DNA from: Proteles cristata cristata
Taxonomy: Eukaryota; Chordata; Mammalia; Carnivora; Hyaenidae
NCBI GenBank assembly: GCA_017311185.1
Contig: JAESUZ010003880.1
Coordinates: 1-64,000 of the forward strand
DNA length: 64,000 nucleotides
Reading direction: 5' to 3'
In this document: in pieces, positions 35,757 to 46,745 of the stretch
How positions within the stretch are numbered: the first letter of the stretch is position 1
Layout: every line of letters starts with the position of its first letter
The notes under the pieces: model-generated
The model's database searches: none
What the model saw: only the letters and a program-made list of their open reading frames with translations
What the model was told of the DNA's origin: nothing
Made by a program: the position numbers and the translations under genes

Positions 35757-36521
35757 CGATGTTCAGCATCGCTCCTCATCAGGGAAATACAAATCAAAAC
35801 CACACTGAGATACCACTTCACGCCAGTCAGAGTGGCTAAAATGAGCCAGTCAGAGAACTCTATGCTGGCGAGGATGTGGAGAAACGGGCACCCTCCTACA
35901 CTGTTGGTGGGAATGTAAACTGGTACAGCCCTCTGGAAAACAGTGTGGAGGTTCCTAAGGAAACTAACAATAGAACTCCCCTATGACCCAGCAATAGCAC
36001 TGCTAGAATTTACCCAAGGGATACAGAAATGTTGATGCATGGGAGCACATGTACCCCAATGTTCATAGCAGCACTCTCCACAATAGCTAAAACCTGGAAA
36101 GAGCCTAAGTGTCCATCAACGGATGAATGGATCAAGATGTGGTTTATCTATACCATGGAATACTACATGGCAATGAGAAACAATGAAATCTGGCCATGTG
36201 TAGCAACATGGATGGACCCTGAGGGTGTTATGCTGAGCGAAATAAGTCAGGCAGAGAAAGACAAATATCATATGTGTGCACGTATAGGAGGATTAGGAGG
36301 AGCTTAACAGAGGACCAAGGGGGAGAAGAAGGGCGGAAATAGTGGGGGAAAGGGAGAGAGGCAAACCATGAGAGACTCTTGAATGCTGACAAAAACTGAG
36401 GACTGGTGGTGGATGGGGGAGGAGGGGTGGGCATGGAGGAGGGCACTTGTGGAGGATGAGCACTGGGTGTTATGTGGAAACTAATTTGACAATAAACTAT
36501 TTGTAAAAAAAAAAAAAAAAA
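35757..36521 (+). mobile_element. 5'-truncated recent LINE-1 insertion
   Basis: The last 765 bp of an L1: the ORF2 C-terminus (ends at the TAA 36305-36307), a 3' UTR and a poly(A) tail, in a perfect 17-bp TSD AAGAATCAATGTTGTAT (35740-35756 and 36522-36538). The C-terminal 92 residues match those of the 8274-13788 element at all but about five positions. The Cys/His segment (TLLVGM in this frame) is disrupted and one Lys codon is missing from WIKKMW. It encodes no functional protein. Confidence 0.97.
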
Positions 36522-36669
36522 AAGAATCAATGTTGTATGTGAACTATACCAACAGATTTACTGGTCATTTTACTTAGATATTAATTACAGAATTGTAACT
36601 ATAGGGTTACATTTGTTTAATTATCATGTACCTTCTCACTTCAAAAAAAAAACAACCTGGTGTAAACAT

Positions 36670-36720
36670 GGTGATGATGATGACAACAATGACGATGATG
36701 GTGATGACCATGATGATGAT
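36670..36720 (+). repeat. Imperfect (GAT)n repeat
   Basis: GAT/GAC trinucleotide units directly upstream of a MIR. Confidence 0.9.
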
Positions 36721-36950
36721 AGCAGCTAATATTTATTAAGCATAAATTATCATCCAGACATCATACTACATGCCCGACCTATATAATCTCTTTAAAACCT
36801 CACAGCAACCCCAGAATACAGGTATTATTATTATTGCCATCACTTGACCCAATATATCACACTGAGTAGCAATACCAGAATTCCAACTTAGGCAAATTGA
36901 CTTCAGAGCCCAAACTTTCAACCACTGCCTTATATTGCCTCAAAATATGG
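36721..36950 (-). mobile_element. MIR SINE
   Basis: Antisense MIR: 'agcagctaatatttattaag', 'aaaacctcacagcaacccca', 'tatatcacactgagtagcaa', 'cttcagagcccaaactttca'. Confidence 0.82.
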
Positions 36951-36984
36951 TACAATTCCCAACTATAGCTGCAATAACAATAGC

Positions 36985-37117
36985 ATTTTTTAAGCTTATT
37001 TATTTGTTTTGAGAGGGATAGAGAGAGAGAGAGAGAACAAGTGGGAAAAGGGCAGAGAGAAAGAAAGAGAGAGAATCAAGAGTTGGAGCTTAACCAAATG
37101 AGCCACCCAGGTGCCCC
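36985..37117 (-). mobile_element. CAN-SINE with internal deletion
   Basis: Antisense copy of only 133 bp inside an 8-bp TSD ACAATAGC (36977-36984 and 37118-37125). Tail, CT tract and the outer head remain. The middle, including the B box, is missing. Confidence 0.9.
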
Positions 37118-37129
37118 ACAATAGCTATC

Positions 37130-37345
37130 ATTCTATAGTGCACCTACTATGTGCTGAACTCTGTTAAATACATACATTATCTCATTTAATCCTCAAATCA
37201 TTCCTGGCAGTTAAGTATTTTACAGATGGGGAAAGTGGGACTGAGAGATAGGGTAACATAGCTGTGAGGTGGCAGAACTCAAAATTTAGTTCAGATCTGC
37301 TGACTCCTAAGCCTTTTTTTTTTTTGGCTATGCAATACTGCCTCT
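37130..37345 (-). mobile_element. MIR SINE
   Basis: Antisense MIR: 'cacctactatgtgctgaact', 'tatctcatttaatcctcaaa', 'cagatggggaaagtgggact', 'gctatgcaatactgcctctc'. Confidence 0.85.
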
Positions 37346-37544
37346 CAAGCTATCAGAAGCCAGAGTCCCAATTCCTATCCATTTTCTCCTTTTCCTGGCA
37401 TTCTACCATTGTCCTGTCTGAACTGGTCATTTTCTAAGATACCAATGACTCTTAGAAGTATATTGTCAATTACGTCTGCTTCTGGAGGCCAAACTTTCTT
37501 TTTGGATACCTGCCTCTTAAGGCTGTTTTAATTTTCCCAGCCTT

Positions 37545-38005
37545 CTAAGGCAGTGGTTTCCAAATTTTGTTTTGACTGCTCAACCTTATCAGTAAAACAT
37601 TTGAGTGTAAGTCCTACCATATGAATAGTTATTTATAAATTATATAATGTGTATTCATTTATTATATATTTCATAAAACATGAAAAAGTAGAACAATTTA
37701 AAAGAGATTTTTAAAATAAAAATATACAGGGGCACCTGGGTGTCTCAGTTGGTTGAGTGTCCAACTTCAACTTAGGTCATGATCTTGCAGTTCCTGGGTT
37801 TGAGCCCCACATCAGGCTCTGTGCTGACAGCTCAGAGCCTGGAGCCTGCTTCATATTCTGTGTCTCCCTCTCTCTCTGCCCCTCTCCTGCTCACACTCTG
37901 TCTCTCAAAAATAAATAAATGTTAAAAAAATTTTTAAATATAAATATACAAAATATTTCTAGTATTTTCTTCTGACATTCCACTTCAGAGGATACCACTT
38001 TAAGA
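37545..38005. mobile_element. Possible hAT/MER fossil split by a SINE
   Basis: 'agtggtttccaaattttgtt' at the left and a decayed continuation after 37950 suggest one old element broken by the SINE at 37729-37941. Weak. Confidence 0.25.
37729..37941 (+). mobile_element. CAN-SINE
   Basis: Full copy with a short TSD AAATATACA (37720-37728 and 37942-37950). Confidence 0.92.
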
Positions 38006-38104
38006 AATTCTTACTGGGTCTGATGTTCAGCATCAGCAATCCCACAATTTAAGTTACCAAACTCCAAGACAGCAGCTCTTATCTGAGTTGAAAAGCCTTT
38101 TTAA

Positions 38105-38205
38105 AAGATAGAATCTCAAGTCCCACTCCCTCAAATTCCAACTTAGAACATGTTAACACCCCAGTTGTAGCTGATGCTCAGTTGTGGAAACCACTGCAGT
38201 AAGAG
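38105..38205. mobile_element. MER5-like fragment
   Basis: 'gaatctcaagtcccactccc' and a terminal 'gtggaaaccactgcagt' recall a MER5 end. Confidence 0.4.
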
Positions 38206-38632
38206 ACCCAAGCCCTGGCCAGAGGACCACAAGGTCAGTGACAACAGTGATTATATCTGTTTGGTCCTAATATTATCGCCTCTCCTTTCCTGGGCTCATC
38301 CCTGAACATCTCATCTCTCTGATAAACTCTGACTCACAAGATTTCAATTATGTTTCTGGATCTCTGTTTTAATTAGAGAGGAGAAATTACTTATGCCTAC
38401 TCTCTGGTTTTAGATGGAAAAGAATAGCTTGAAAGGGATTTTTGCCACTAGGGAATCTGTCCTAGGTAACAACAGACAACTTTCTTTGGTGGGCTAGTCC
38501 TCTATCCCTTTAAAAAAAAAAAAAAAGCTCCTCATTTTTCCCAAAGTAGCAATGCAAGAACAAAATATCTTTTAGATTATTTCTTGTTCACTATCTTTGA
38601 GTTACATTTGTGCTCAAAATACTACCACTTCT
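38206..38632. other. Unique stretch
   Basis: No gene or repeat recognised, apart from an A run at 38513-38525. Confidence 0.4.
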
Positions 38633-38649
38633 AAAATAAATGTTTTTAA

Positions 38650-38870
38650 GGGTGCCAGCTGGCTCAGCCAGTTAAGTGTCTGACTTCGGCTCAGGTCATG
38701 ATCTCACTGTTCGTGAGTTCGAGCCCTGTATCGTGATGTGCTGACAGCCAGGTCAGGCCTGGAGCCTGTTTCAGATTCTGTGTCTCCCTCTCTCTCTGAC
38801 CCTCCCCTGCTCACGCTGTCTCTCTCTCTCTCTCTCTCAGAAATAAATAAAACATTGAAAAAATTTTTGA
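38650..38870 (+). mobile_element. CAN-SINE, left arm of an inverted pair
   Basis: Full copy whose tail faces the tail of the antisense SINE at 38885. A 17-base flank at 38633-38649 recurs once-mismatched at 39091-39107, outside the second SINE. Confidence 0.92.
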
Positions 38871-38884
38871 TATAAAACGTTATT

Positions 38885-39089
38885 ATTATTTTAAAGTTTA
38901 CTTTTGAAAGAGAGAGAGTGCGTGCACGCATAGGAGAGGGGCAGAGAGAGAGGGAGAGAGAATCCTAAGCAGGCTCCACACTGTCAGTGTGGACCCCAGT
39001 GCAGGGCTCCAACTCAAGAACCATGAGATCATGATCTGAGCCGAAATCAAGACTCAGAGGCTTAGCCAACTGAACCACCCAGGCACCTA
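38885..39089 (-). mobile_element. CAN-SINE, right arm of an inverted pair
   Basis: Antisense copy ending in the head complement 'gaaccacccaggcacct'. Its right flank AAAATAAGTGTTTTTAA pairs with AAAATAAATGTTTTTAA left of the first SINE, so one inserted at or beside the other's target. Confidence 0.92.
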
Positions 39090-39139
39090 TAAAATAAGTG
39101 TTTTTAATCATTAATTTGATTCACACAGCTACATTTTTG

Positions 39140-39200
39140 GGTATGTGTGCATACGTGTGTGTGTGTGTATACATGTGCGTGTGTATACATGTGTGTGCTA
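39140..39200 (+). repeat. (GT)n repeat with TATACATG interruptions
   Basis: GT-rich alternating purine-pyrimidine run, including a stretch of about six clean GT units. Confidence 0.85.
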
Positions 39201-39789
39201 TAAATGACTGAGGAAGAATACAACCATCCAATCTGTTCCCAGGGTCATGTCTTAATGACTAAACTGTATCCACACTCAAGAATGGCTTATCAAATGTTTG
39301 TAAGCCATTGTGTTGTGGCATCTCAAGAGGATATTTTCACTAAGGCAGTTGATCAGCATTCATTAAAATAGATTAAAATATCTACTCTATTTCTCAGACC
39401 CACTCTGACCAACCTCAATTATCACCTTTTACTTATGTCTTTCCTGTCTGACTTGGTATTAATTCCTAATCTATCTTTGGTCACTAGTCTGTCTCTTTCT
39501 CTGCCCTTTAACCCTTGCCTAAACGACATGAGTGATAATATAGGTCTATAGCTGCAAGTGGATAGCTGTGAATAAAGCAATGGCACATTCATAGCAGCAG
39601 GAGAAAACTCCATGCCAGTTTGTTCCCCACATACATTTGCAATGCTTACAAAATCACAAACACATGAAACGATAAAGTTTCATTTCTTGGACTACCCAAA
39701 AGAACTTTTCACTGTCTTAAAAAAAAACAAAACTATTTTGGTAGGCCATTCATTTCTCATACATAGAAGATGAAAGGAACTATAAACTT
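39201..39789. other. Unique stretch
   Basis: About 590 bp. A 63-codon antisense ORF at 39422-39613 has no domain. Confidence 0.4.
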
Positions 39790-39805
39790 GAAAATGACAA
39801 GTTTT

Positions 39806-40236
39806 GGGGCGCCTGGGTGGCTCAGTTGGTTGAGCGTCCGACTTCGGCTCAGGTCATGATCTCACCGTTCATGGGTTTGAGCCCCGCATCGGGCTCTGTG
39901 CTGATAGCTAGCTCAGAGCCTGTTTCAGATTCTGTGTCTCCCTCTCTCTCTGACCCTCCCCTGCTCATGCTGTCTCTCTCTCAGAAATAAAGAAAACAGG
40001 GGCGCCTGGGTGGCTTAGTAGGTTGGGCGTCCGATCGCTTGTCATGATCTCGCGGTTCGTGGGTTCGAACCCGCGTCGGGCTCTGTGCTGACTGCCAGCT
40101 CAGAGCCTGGAGCCTGTTTCGGCCTGTCACTCCCTCTCTCTCTGACCTTGCTCACGCTGTCTCTCTCTCTCCTAGAAATAAAGCATTAAAAAAAAAAAAA
40201 AAAGAAATAAAGAAAACATTAGAAATATTTTAAAAA
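39806..40236 (+). mobile_element. CAN-SINE host, split in its tail
   Basis: Full copy flanked by a perfect 16-bp TSD GAAAATGACAAGTTTT (39790-39805 and 40237-40252). A second SINE sits in its A-rich tail. Confidence 0.96.
39999..40202 (+). mobile_element. CAN-SINE, young subtype, nested
   Basis: Inserted into the host tail with a perfect 16-bp TSD AGAAATAAAGAAAACA (39983-39998 and 40203-40218). Young signature GACTGCC is present. A few bases are missing around 'gtccgatcgcttgtcatgat'. Confidence 0.96.
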
Positions 40237-40294
40237 GAAAATGACAAGTTTTTTCATTATTTCACCCATTAAAATTGAGGTGACTACACCTTTG

Positions 40295-40730
40295 AACTCA
40301 TTAACTGTAGATTTAGGAATTTATCATAAGGATATAAGATACATCTAAAGATTTATGTTCAATGGTATTCTGCTAGATGTTGTTATAAAAAAGAAAAATT
40401 GAGGCCATTCTAAATACCCAACAGTAGTAATTTGATTAAATTGTGGTATGCTCATTTGATTAAGCTTTAAGATCATGTTATCAAATAATATTTAAGAAAG
40501 AATTAAATGTAGAAAATATCATATGGTGACAGGAAAAGCAAATAGTAAACACTGTTGGATTTATACAGACTTTGATATCAATTTTGTAAAACAGAAGATG
40601 CTTGTGTGCATTTCTTTAGAAAGACTGGAAGGATAACAAAATATTTGCAGTGATCTCTGATAAAATGTCAGGTGAAAATTTTCTACATTTTCTACAATAA
40701 GCATTCTGTTACTTATATACAGATACATAC
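40295..40730 (+). mobile_element. Old LINE-1 3' fragment
   Basis: L1M order: 'aggaatttatcataaggata', 'attgtggtatgctcatttga', 'atgttatcaaataatattta', then UTR-like sequence with 'attttctacaataagcattc'. Confidence 0.65.
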
Positions 40731-42465
40731 ATAGAGTTTGATTTGTTGAAACACTGAGAAATAATTTTATTATGAAAATATTCTTTGGTCCCTAAATCAC
40801 TTTAATTTGAAAATCCATGTAAAACAGAACTTTCATCATTTTTTTACAGAGACTGCTAGGTGTATTTATATTATTATTCATAATACTTAATTATCATGTT
40901 TATTTAAGCCAGATGCATTAGACACATAAATAATATCCCTATGTCTTTTTTATTCTATCTGCCTTTCTTATTATTTGAGTATATGTGAAAATAATAAAGA
41001 GAAAAATATTCTCTGACATGCAGTACTAAACAGTAATAATAGTAAACATTCAAAGGAGCTGGCTAATAATAATACTGTTTCTTCTACAGGAAAAGATACA
41101 TTTTAAGATAGTAAATCATAACTGTCTTAAACAGTGGCCTCTGCTATGCAATGATACAGCGTGGGTTTCCCATGATCCTGTATTATCTGTCTTTACATTA
41201 AACAGTGTCATATAATTCTTTGGCCTATAAATTAGTAACTCTAAAAATGATCAAAAGGAGAGTTACAGCTTATTATATATAACTCCCCAAGTTCCTAAGT
41301 TTTTCAGAAACAGCAAAGAAGGAATAGAAACTTTCAAACAGATATTTTAAAGTGTTGATTTTAAAATTCCTTAATGGACTATCTCTTCATGGGATTCATG
41401 CCATTGAAAACACAGATAAATCACAGAAGAAAAGCATCATCCATATAATTATTCCAATGAAGATGAGGCAGAGAAAAGGAGCAGAGAGCTTCCACCCAAC
41501 AACCAAGATTTAAGCCTTCATGTGTTGTTGGGACATAACAGCATGGCCTCTTTTAATACAGCCACAAAACAGTATTCCTTTGACAAGGTGTTTAAAAGAT
41601 TACTGCCAGATATCAGAGGGAGGGTGTGAGTGTGAAGGCTGAGTGTAGCTGGTTTCATGTGGGTCTTTAAACTGAGCTATCACATAATAATAATATTTTT
41701 TCCAACTATGCAACATAGGGCAAAAAGGGCAGGGAAGCTTAAAAGAGCTATTCATGAGAACAAAATCTGAGCTCTGAGTCAACTGTTTACACACTGCAAA
41801 TGTATTTCATGCACTTTAACACAACACCACCCCTGGTGGTGATGCCTGCCAAGCTTCAGAGCGTCTTCAGTTTAAGGACCTAAATAAGTTGATCTTGGGC
41901 TTTAAATGTCCCCAAATGCACTGTTCTCCCAGGTGAAAAGCAAGCACCTGGATTTTGGACTAGCCCTTCTCAGAAATCTGTTACGATATACACTTCCAAG
42001 TTGGAAGTTCTTCCTTCTACTTACACAGATGGTATTATAACTGGAAAGGGTTTCCCAGATAAAAAGCAAACATGATTCAAGGTTGAGACCTTATTAGCAT
42101 TTCCAAAGGGCTGTGAAAAGTCTCTATTCTCTCTCCCCTGCCAAGTAAATGTTGTTTTGCTGAGCTTTGGCACTGTTCCTCTGTTGTCATGGTGGGGCAT
42201 TATTGTCACAGCTGTCTCAGGGGGCGCTGCCTTGAATATGTTTAGAAAATAACACACAAATAAGAAACATGACATTTGCACCACACCTACTGCTGCAAAA
42301 CTCCAAGCTGGCAATATATGAATCACTTTGTACTTTTAAAACAATGGAGTCAAAAGATGAAATTAAGCAAACGGATGAAAGTATTTACTACAAGGAACAT
42401 AAAGAGAATACACACAGATACCTTCACTAAAGACAGAAAGCAAACCAGAGAAAGATTACTTTGAA
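40731..42465. other. Repeat-free block of 1.7 kb
   Basis: No recognised mobile element, in marked contrast to the flanks. A 101-codon antisense ORF (42021-42326) has no recognised domain. It may hold conserved non-coding sequence, which cannot be judged from one genome. Confidence 0.5.
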
Positions 42466-42475
42466 GATGTATTTA

Positions 42476-42685
42476 AAATTTTTTTTTCATGTTTATCTAC
42501 TTGTTTTGAGACCATGAGTGAGTTGGGGGTAGGGGAGCAGAGAACAAGGGAGAGAGAGAATCCCAAGCAGGCTGCTCACTGTCAGTGCAGAGCCTGATGC
42601 AGGGGTCAATCCCGCAAACCACAAGATCATGACCTGAGCCTAAATCGAGTCTGCTGCTTAACCCACTGAGCCACCTAGGTGCCCC
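42476..42685 (-). mobile_element. CAN-SINE, diverged
   Basis: Antisense copy from a T run to the head complement 'gccacctaggtgcccc'. The flanks share an approximate AGAT.TA.TTT duplication. Confidence 0.88.
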
Positions 42686-43452
42686 AGAGATCTACTTTTT
42701 AATATGAACAACTGATGCAAACTTTCTTAAAAATAATTATAAGCCATTCCTCCCAACTCTCTACTTCATTTACTAATTTCATTTTTCAAAATGACCAATT
42801 ATTTTGTTTTGATTATCTCACTCTTCAGAAAACAGTGGGCTTTCAGCAACATGAAAAGAAGTGCTACAATATTCTCAACTTCATATTGATTATGAATAAA
42901 AAAGGTACCAAGGGAAGATAATAGTACATACAATGCCTTGAATGATGGGTAAAATATGAATATGTTATGCAACATACTGGAGTTTCCTTTACAAGTATGT
43001 TGCTTTAGGATATTTATGTTTAACCAGAATTGCAGGTAGGAACCTGCAACTAACATGTATTTAATGAAATGTTATTCATTATATCTTTACTAGTAAACAA
43101 ATGGTTCAGCAGTCATTTAACATCTCCTAACCACTTTCAAAATGAGTTTGGGTTAAAAACAAAAACAAAGAAACTTTATCTTAGTTGCTACTTCTAACTG
43201 ACATTTTCAGAATCATGGGAAATGGGAGCATTTCTCCATACTATCACAGACTTCCCATGGAATTTTGAGAAAGTTACTTTCCCAATCATTTCTTTTTCTA
43301 GAAATAGGCTAATGATTAAAATAAAGTAATAATGCTTCCAGTGGATCATTTAGTGAGTTCTTCCAGTAAGATACAGTTGCATTATGATATTGCTTTGAAC
43401 ACCTTAATAGAAATCAATATAACAGTGACTTAAATAAGAATGAAGACTAACT
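42686..43452. other. Unique AT-rich stretch
   Basis: Opposed ORFs of 68 and 85 codons overlap and look like chance. No repeat recognised. Confidence 0.4.
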
Positions 43453-43600
43453 GGGGCACCTGGGCGGCTTGGTTGGTGAAGCACCCAACTCGATTTTGGC
43501 TCATGGTCATGGGATTGAGCCCTGCGTCAGGCTCTGTGCTGAGCATGGAGCCTGCTTGTTCTCTCTCCCTCTCTCTCTGCCCCTTCCTCTCTCATTCATA
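43453..43600 (+). mobile_element. CAN-SINE leading into a purine tract
   Basis: Head and short body ('gctgagcatggagcctgctt'), then CT tract and 'cattcataaaaa'. The tail passes directly into the expanded purine microsatellite. Confidence 0.9.
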
Positions 43601-43915
43601 AAAAGGAAAGAGAGAGAGAGTGAGAGAGAAAGGAGGGAGAGAGGGAGGGAGGGAGGGAGGAAGGAGAAAAAAGAAAAGAACAAAGGAAGGAGGGAAGAAA
43701 GGAAAGAAGGAAGGAAGGAAAGGGATGAAGGAACAAAGGAAGGAAGAAAGGAGGGAGGGAGGGAAGGAAGGCAGAGAGGAAGAAAAGGGAGGGGAGAGAA
43801 GAGAGAGAGAGGAAGGAAGGAGGGAAGGAAGGAAGGAGGGAAGGAAGGAAGGAGGGAGGGAGGGAAGGGAGGGAGGGAGGGAGGGAGGGAGGAAGGAAGG
43901 AAGGAGAAAGAAAGA
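43600..43915 (+). repeat. Polypurine (GGAA / GGGA / GA)n tract
   Basis: 316 bp with only five pyrimidines (43621, 43681, 43726, 43734, 43772). Positions 43773-43915 are 143 uninterrupted purines. The 158-, 106- and 112-codon ORFs over it are low-complexity artefacts. Confidence 0.97.
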
Positions 43916-44034
43916 CTTATTTCTCCACATAGAAGTCTGAACTAGTAGATGAGGAGGAATGTGGGGTGGTTTTCTTCCATGAGGTCATGCAGGGACCCAG
44001 ATTTCACCTATCTTATTGTTCCACTAAATAAGGG

Positions 44035-44225
44035 ATAGGAAAATTATAGTTGTTTTTGTAAATAAAGTTTAATTGGAACATGACCATGCCCAATTGTATA
44101 AATATTATCTGTGGCTACTTTCGAACTATAAGGGCAGATTTGAGTAGTTATGACAGAGACTCTATGGCATTTAAGTCAAAGTATTTCCTATTAGGCCCTT
44201 TAAGAAAATTTGCCAGCCCCTGCAA
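44035..44225 (+). mobile_element. hAT-Charlie-like DNA transposon fossil
   Basis: Matches a common mammalian element: 'tttttgtaaataaagtttaa', 'aacatgaccatgcccaattg', 'ttgagtagttatgacagaga', ending 'aaatttgccagcccctgc'. Placed in hAT-Charlie by recall. Confidence 0.6.
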
Positions 44226-44469
44226 AGAAATTTTACTAAATGAAGCTCCCAACTACACAGTCTAATGACTTACTACCACTTTGCAGCTTGTGTGAAAGGG
44301 TAAAAGGAGAAGTGATGATATCTTCTTAAGGGCATAGATCATCTCTTTTCACATCCCATTGGCCAGGACATAGCTCTATGGCCCACCTATGTACAGATAG
44401 AAAATGTTGTTTCTAGCTTGATAACCATGTGCCTGACTAAAATTTGAAAGGGGATCAATTTAATGAATT

Positions 44470-44537
44470 GTGACACCATAACCTGAGCTGAAATCAAAAG
44501 TCAGATGCTCAACCAACTGAGCCACACAAGCTCCCCC
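44470..44537 (-). mobile_element. CAN-SINE head fragment
   Basis: Only the tRNA-like head complement remains ('aaagtcagatgctcaaccaa ... gccacacaagctcccc'). Body and tail are absent. Confidence 0.8.
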
Positions 44538-45594
44538 AGGCTGAGAAAATTCTGAATCTCTAATCATAGTTTCCATTACTGATTTCTGAGGTGGTCATAG
44601 AGAATAATGGGCATGAAAGAATCTCTCAGATAACAGAATCAGGGTGGATCAGATGTGCCAAGCAGGGGATTTACTCTCTGTCAGGGCAGGGAATCTTTGC
44701 ATTTGCTGTGGACCAGCAACTACTATATAATTCCCTTTTCTGACTTTGAGTTTTTATTGTGGTTATCATGCCTTTCCCACACACAAGCACATATTGGGTG
44801 TCTTAGTTTATAAGTCACTCTTCCAAAAGGAGCCACATCCAAACTTGATGGAGAGGACTATCTAACACTGAGAATCTTGGACTCCAAGATGGGTGTGGTA
44901 ACTTGGTGGGAGGTCATATTGGTTCTTTTGGGAAGGAGGTGAATGTGTTCTTATATATCAGAAGAGTATATATCAATATTTGGGCAGCCAGAGAGGTGGT
45001 TTATAGAAAAGCCTACTAATTGGCCAATGGTATCCGTTTTCTCCATCTTCCTCTTAGGAATTGAACTTTCAACATTTAATAGGTTTCTGTGAATGATGCC
45101 CTGGAGTTGTATAGTGCACAACCTGCAAGGCTGTATGTCATGACCCTAATTCTGACTGAGGTCAAATTATAGGATGGTAAGAGACCCATCAGAAGACATG
45201 TAGAAAGAGTCTAGAAGGGTTTTCAAGAGGGTTGAAAGTCAAGAGTGCTGGCCCGAAGTACTTTGTAGGTAATATCAGAATCCATCCTGAACCAGTTACA
45301 ACAGAGTTGTGAGTGCACCTGTGGGGGAAATGGCTTGGGGCTTATAAGTCTAGTAGAGCTCTACCTTTTGAAATCCAGGGAATTTTTTTGCCAGAGTATA
45401 GACCTGAATGAGCATTACACAGAGAGGGGAACCATTTTCTCCTCTCTACCCTTCACCTTGCAGTCATATAAATATTTTACCTTTCTTTCCAAGAAAAGTA
45501 AAAATGCCCCTTTTCCATGAGACCTTCTCAATCCAGGTCAGAATTATTCACTTCTTCCTCAGGGCTCCCGTAGCACTTACAAAGTATGGCCATT
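44538..45594. other. Stretch with no recognised gene
   Basis: Possible old LTR remnants by texture, none identifiable. ORFs of 61-67 codons near 45335-45611 overlap and are not distinctive. Confidence 0.4.
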
Positions 45595-45775
45595 TAATGG
45601 CTGATTACTAGTTGCTTAATTTCCCTATGACTTAGTTTCCTTATGGAAATAATAGTAAAGATTTCACAGAATTATTACAAGAATAAGATCTATTAACATT
45701 TGGGAAGCATTTTGAACAACTCCTGTTCCAGGGGAAACACTTGATAAAATTTGACTATGATTATTATCGTGAGCT
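45595..45775 (+). mobile_element. MIR SINE
   Basis: Sense MIR: 'tgcttaatttccctatgact', 'tagtttccttatggaaataa', 'attattacaagaataagatc'. Confidence 0.7.
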
Positions 45776-46019
45776 AGTGAATTCCATTTTTGTATAAGCA
45801 GTTTGGATTAGGTTTCTATAACTTCCAACTTAAAATGGCCTGATTCCATTTATTTTGTAAGAAACTGCTAAGAGACAGGAACCAATGCCTTCAACATAAG
45901 CTCATTTTCTTCACTTCTAATTTCACTGAACAGAAATTTGAGGACATGTAAGATGGAGGAAAACTAAAATTTTAAACTACATGCTGAACTTGTTATGACT
46001 CTATGTTTAGCATGCAATG

Positions 46020-46745
46020 TGGACATTGTTAGCTACCTAACCAGATCTATTACCTTCCTGACAGAACCCTGATTGGCTCAAGTACATATCCCCATCTGCC
46101 TTACACAAACTTGATTCACTCTCAGCTTGGGGAGTAATCCTAAATTATTTAAAGCGATAGTTTTCAGTCAGGATGATTTTGCTTCCAAAGGGACCTTTGG
46201 CAGTGTCTGGAGACATGTTGGTTGTCACAACTGATGGGAAGATGCTACTGGGTGAAAAACCAGGGATGCTGCTAAAAATATGCTACAATGCACAGGATAC
46301 CCCTTCACAACAATTATTCAGTACAAAGTGCCAATAGTGCCCAAATTAAGAAATGCTGATCTAAAGGGAATCCCATCCCTCTTAAGAGGAGGAATAATAT
46401 GTGACCCGATTATAATCAATGAGATATGAGAAAAGGTTTTCTAGATGCTTTGGGGGAAACTTTCATCTCTTTTAAGAAGATCAGGAGTCCTGCACCCCTG
46501 CCTCCTGCCACATCACGTGCCAGATTAGTATGCAGCCTAATCACTCCAGCATCCATCCTCCAACCCTAAGAGGAAACTGCCCGAGGATTAAAATAGAACA
46601 GAGCAATATGAAGAACCTCTGGTTGTGATGAACTACTGAGACCACTGGACCCACCTTGCCACTGGAGTTCCTCTTATATAAACTAACACACTTCCTCATT
46701 TTTAAAGTATATTTGAATTACATAGTCTATGAGCTGCGTCAACTT
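46020..46745 (+). mobile_element. Possible old MaLR-type LTR, split
   Basis: The right part ('tgaactactgagaccactgg', then an AT-rich end) has the texture of an MLT1-like LTR end, and the DNA transposon at 46143-46365 interrupts it. Low certainty. Confidence 0.25.
46143..46365 (+). mobile_element. MER20-like hAT-Charlie element
   Basis: Almost complete: 'cagtgtctggagacatgttg', 'gttgtcacaactgatgggaa', 'ccagggatgctgctaaaaat', 'atgctacaatgcacaggata', 'gccaatagtgcccaaattaa'. Confidence 0.75.

Noticed and set aside
35757..35771. Small hairpin CGATG-TTCAG-CATCG at the left end of the LINE-1
   Set aside because: The other L1 has nearly the same bases at this position, so it is ordinary L1 sequence and not an insertion feature.
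43469..43945. 158-codon ORF and opposite-strand ORFs of 106 and 112 codons over the purine tract
   Set aside because: The proteins are only G/R/K/E or S/P/L/F repeats, as expected from a purine or pyrimidine microsatellite.
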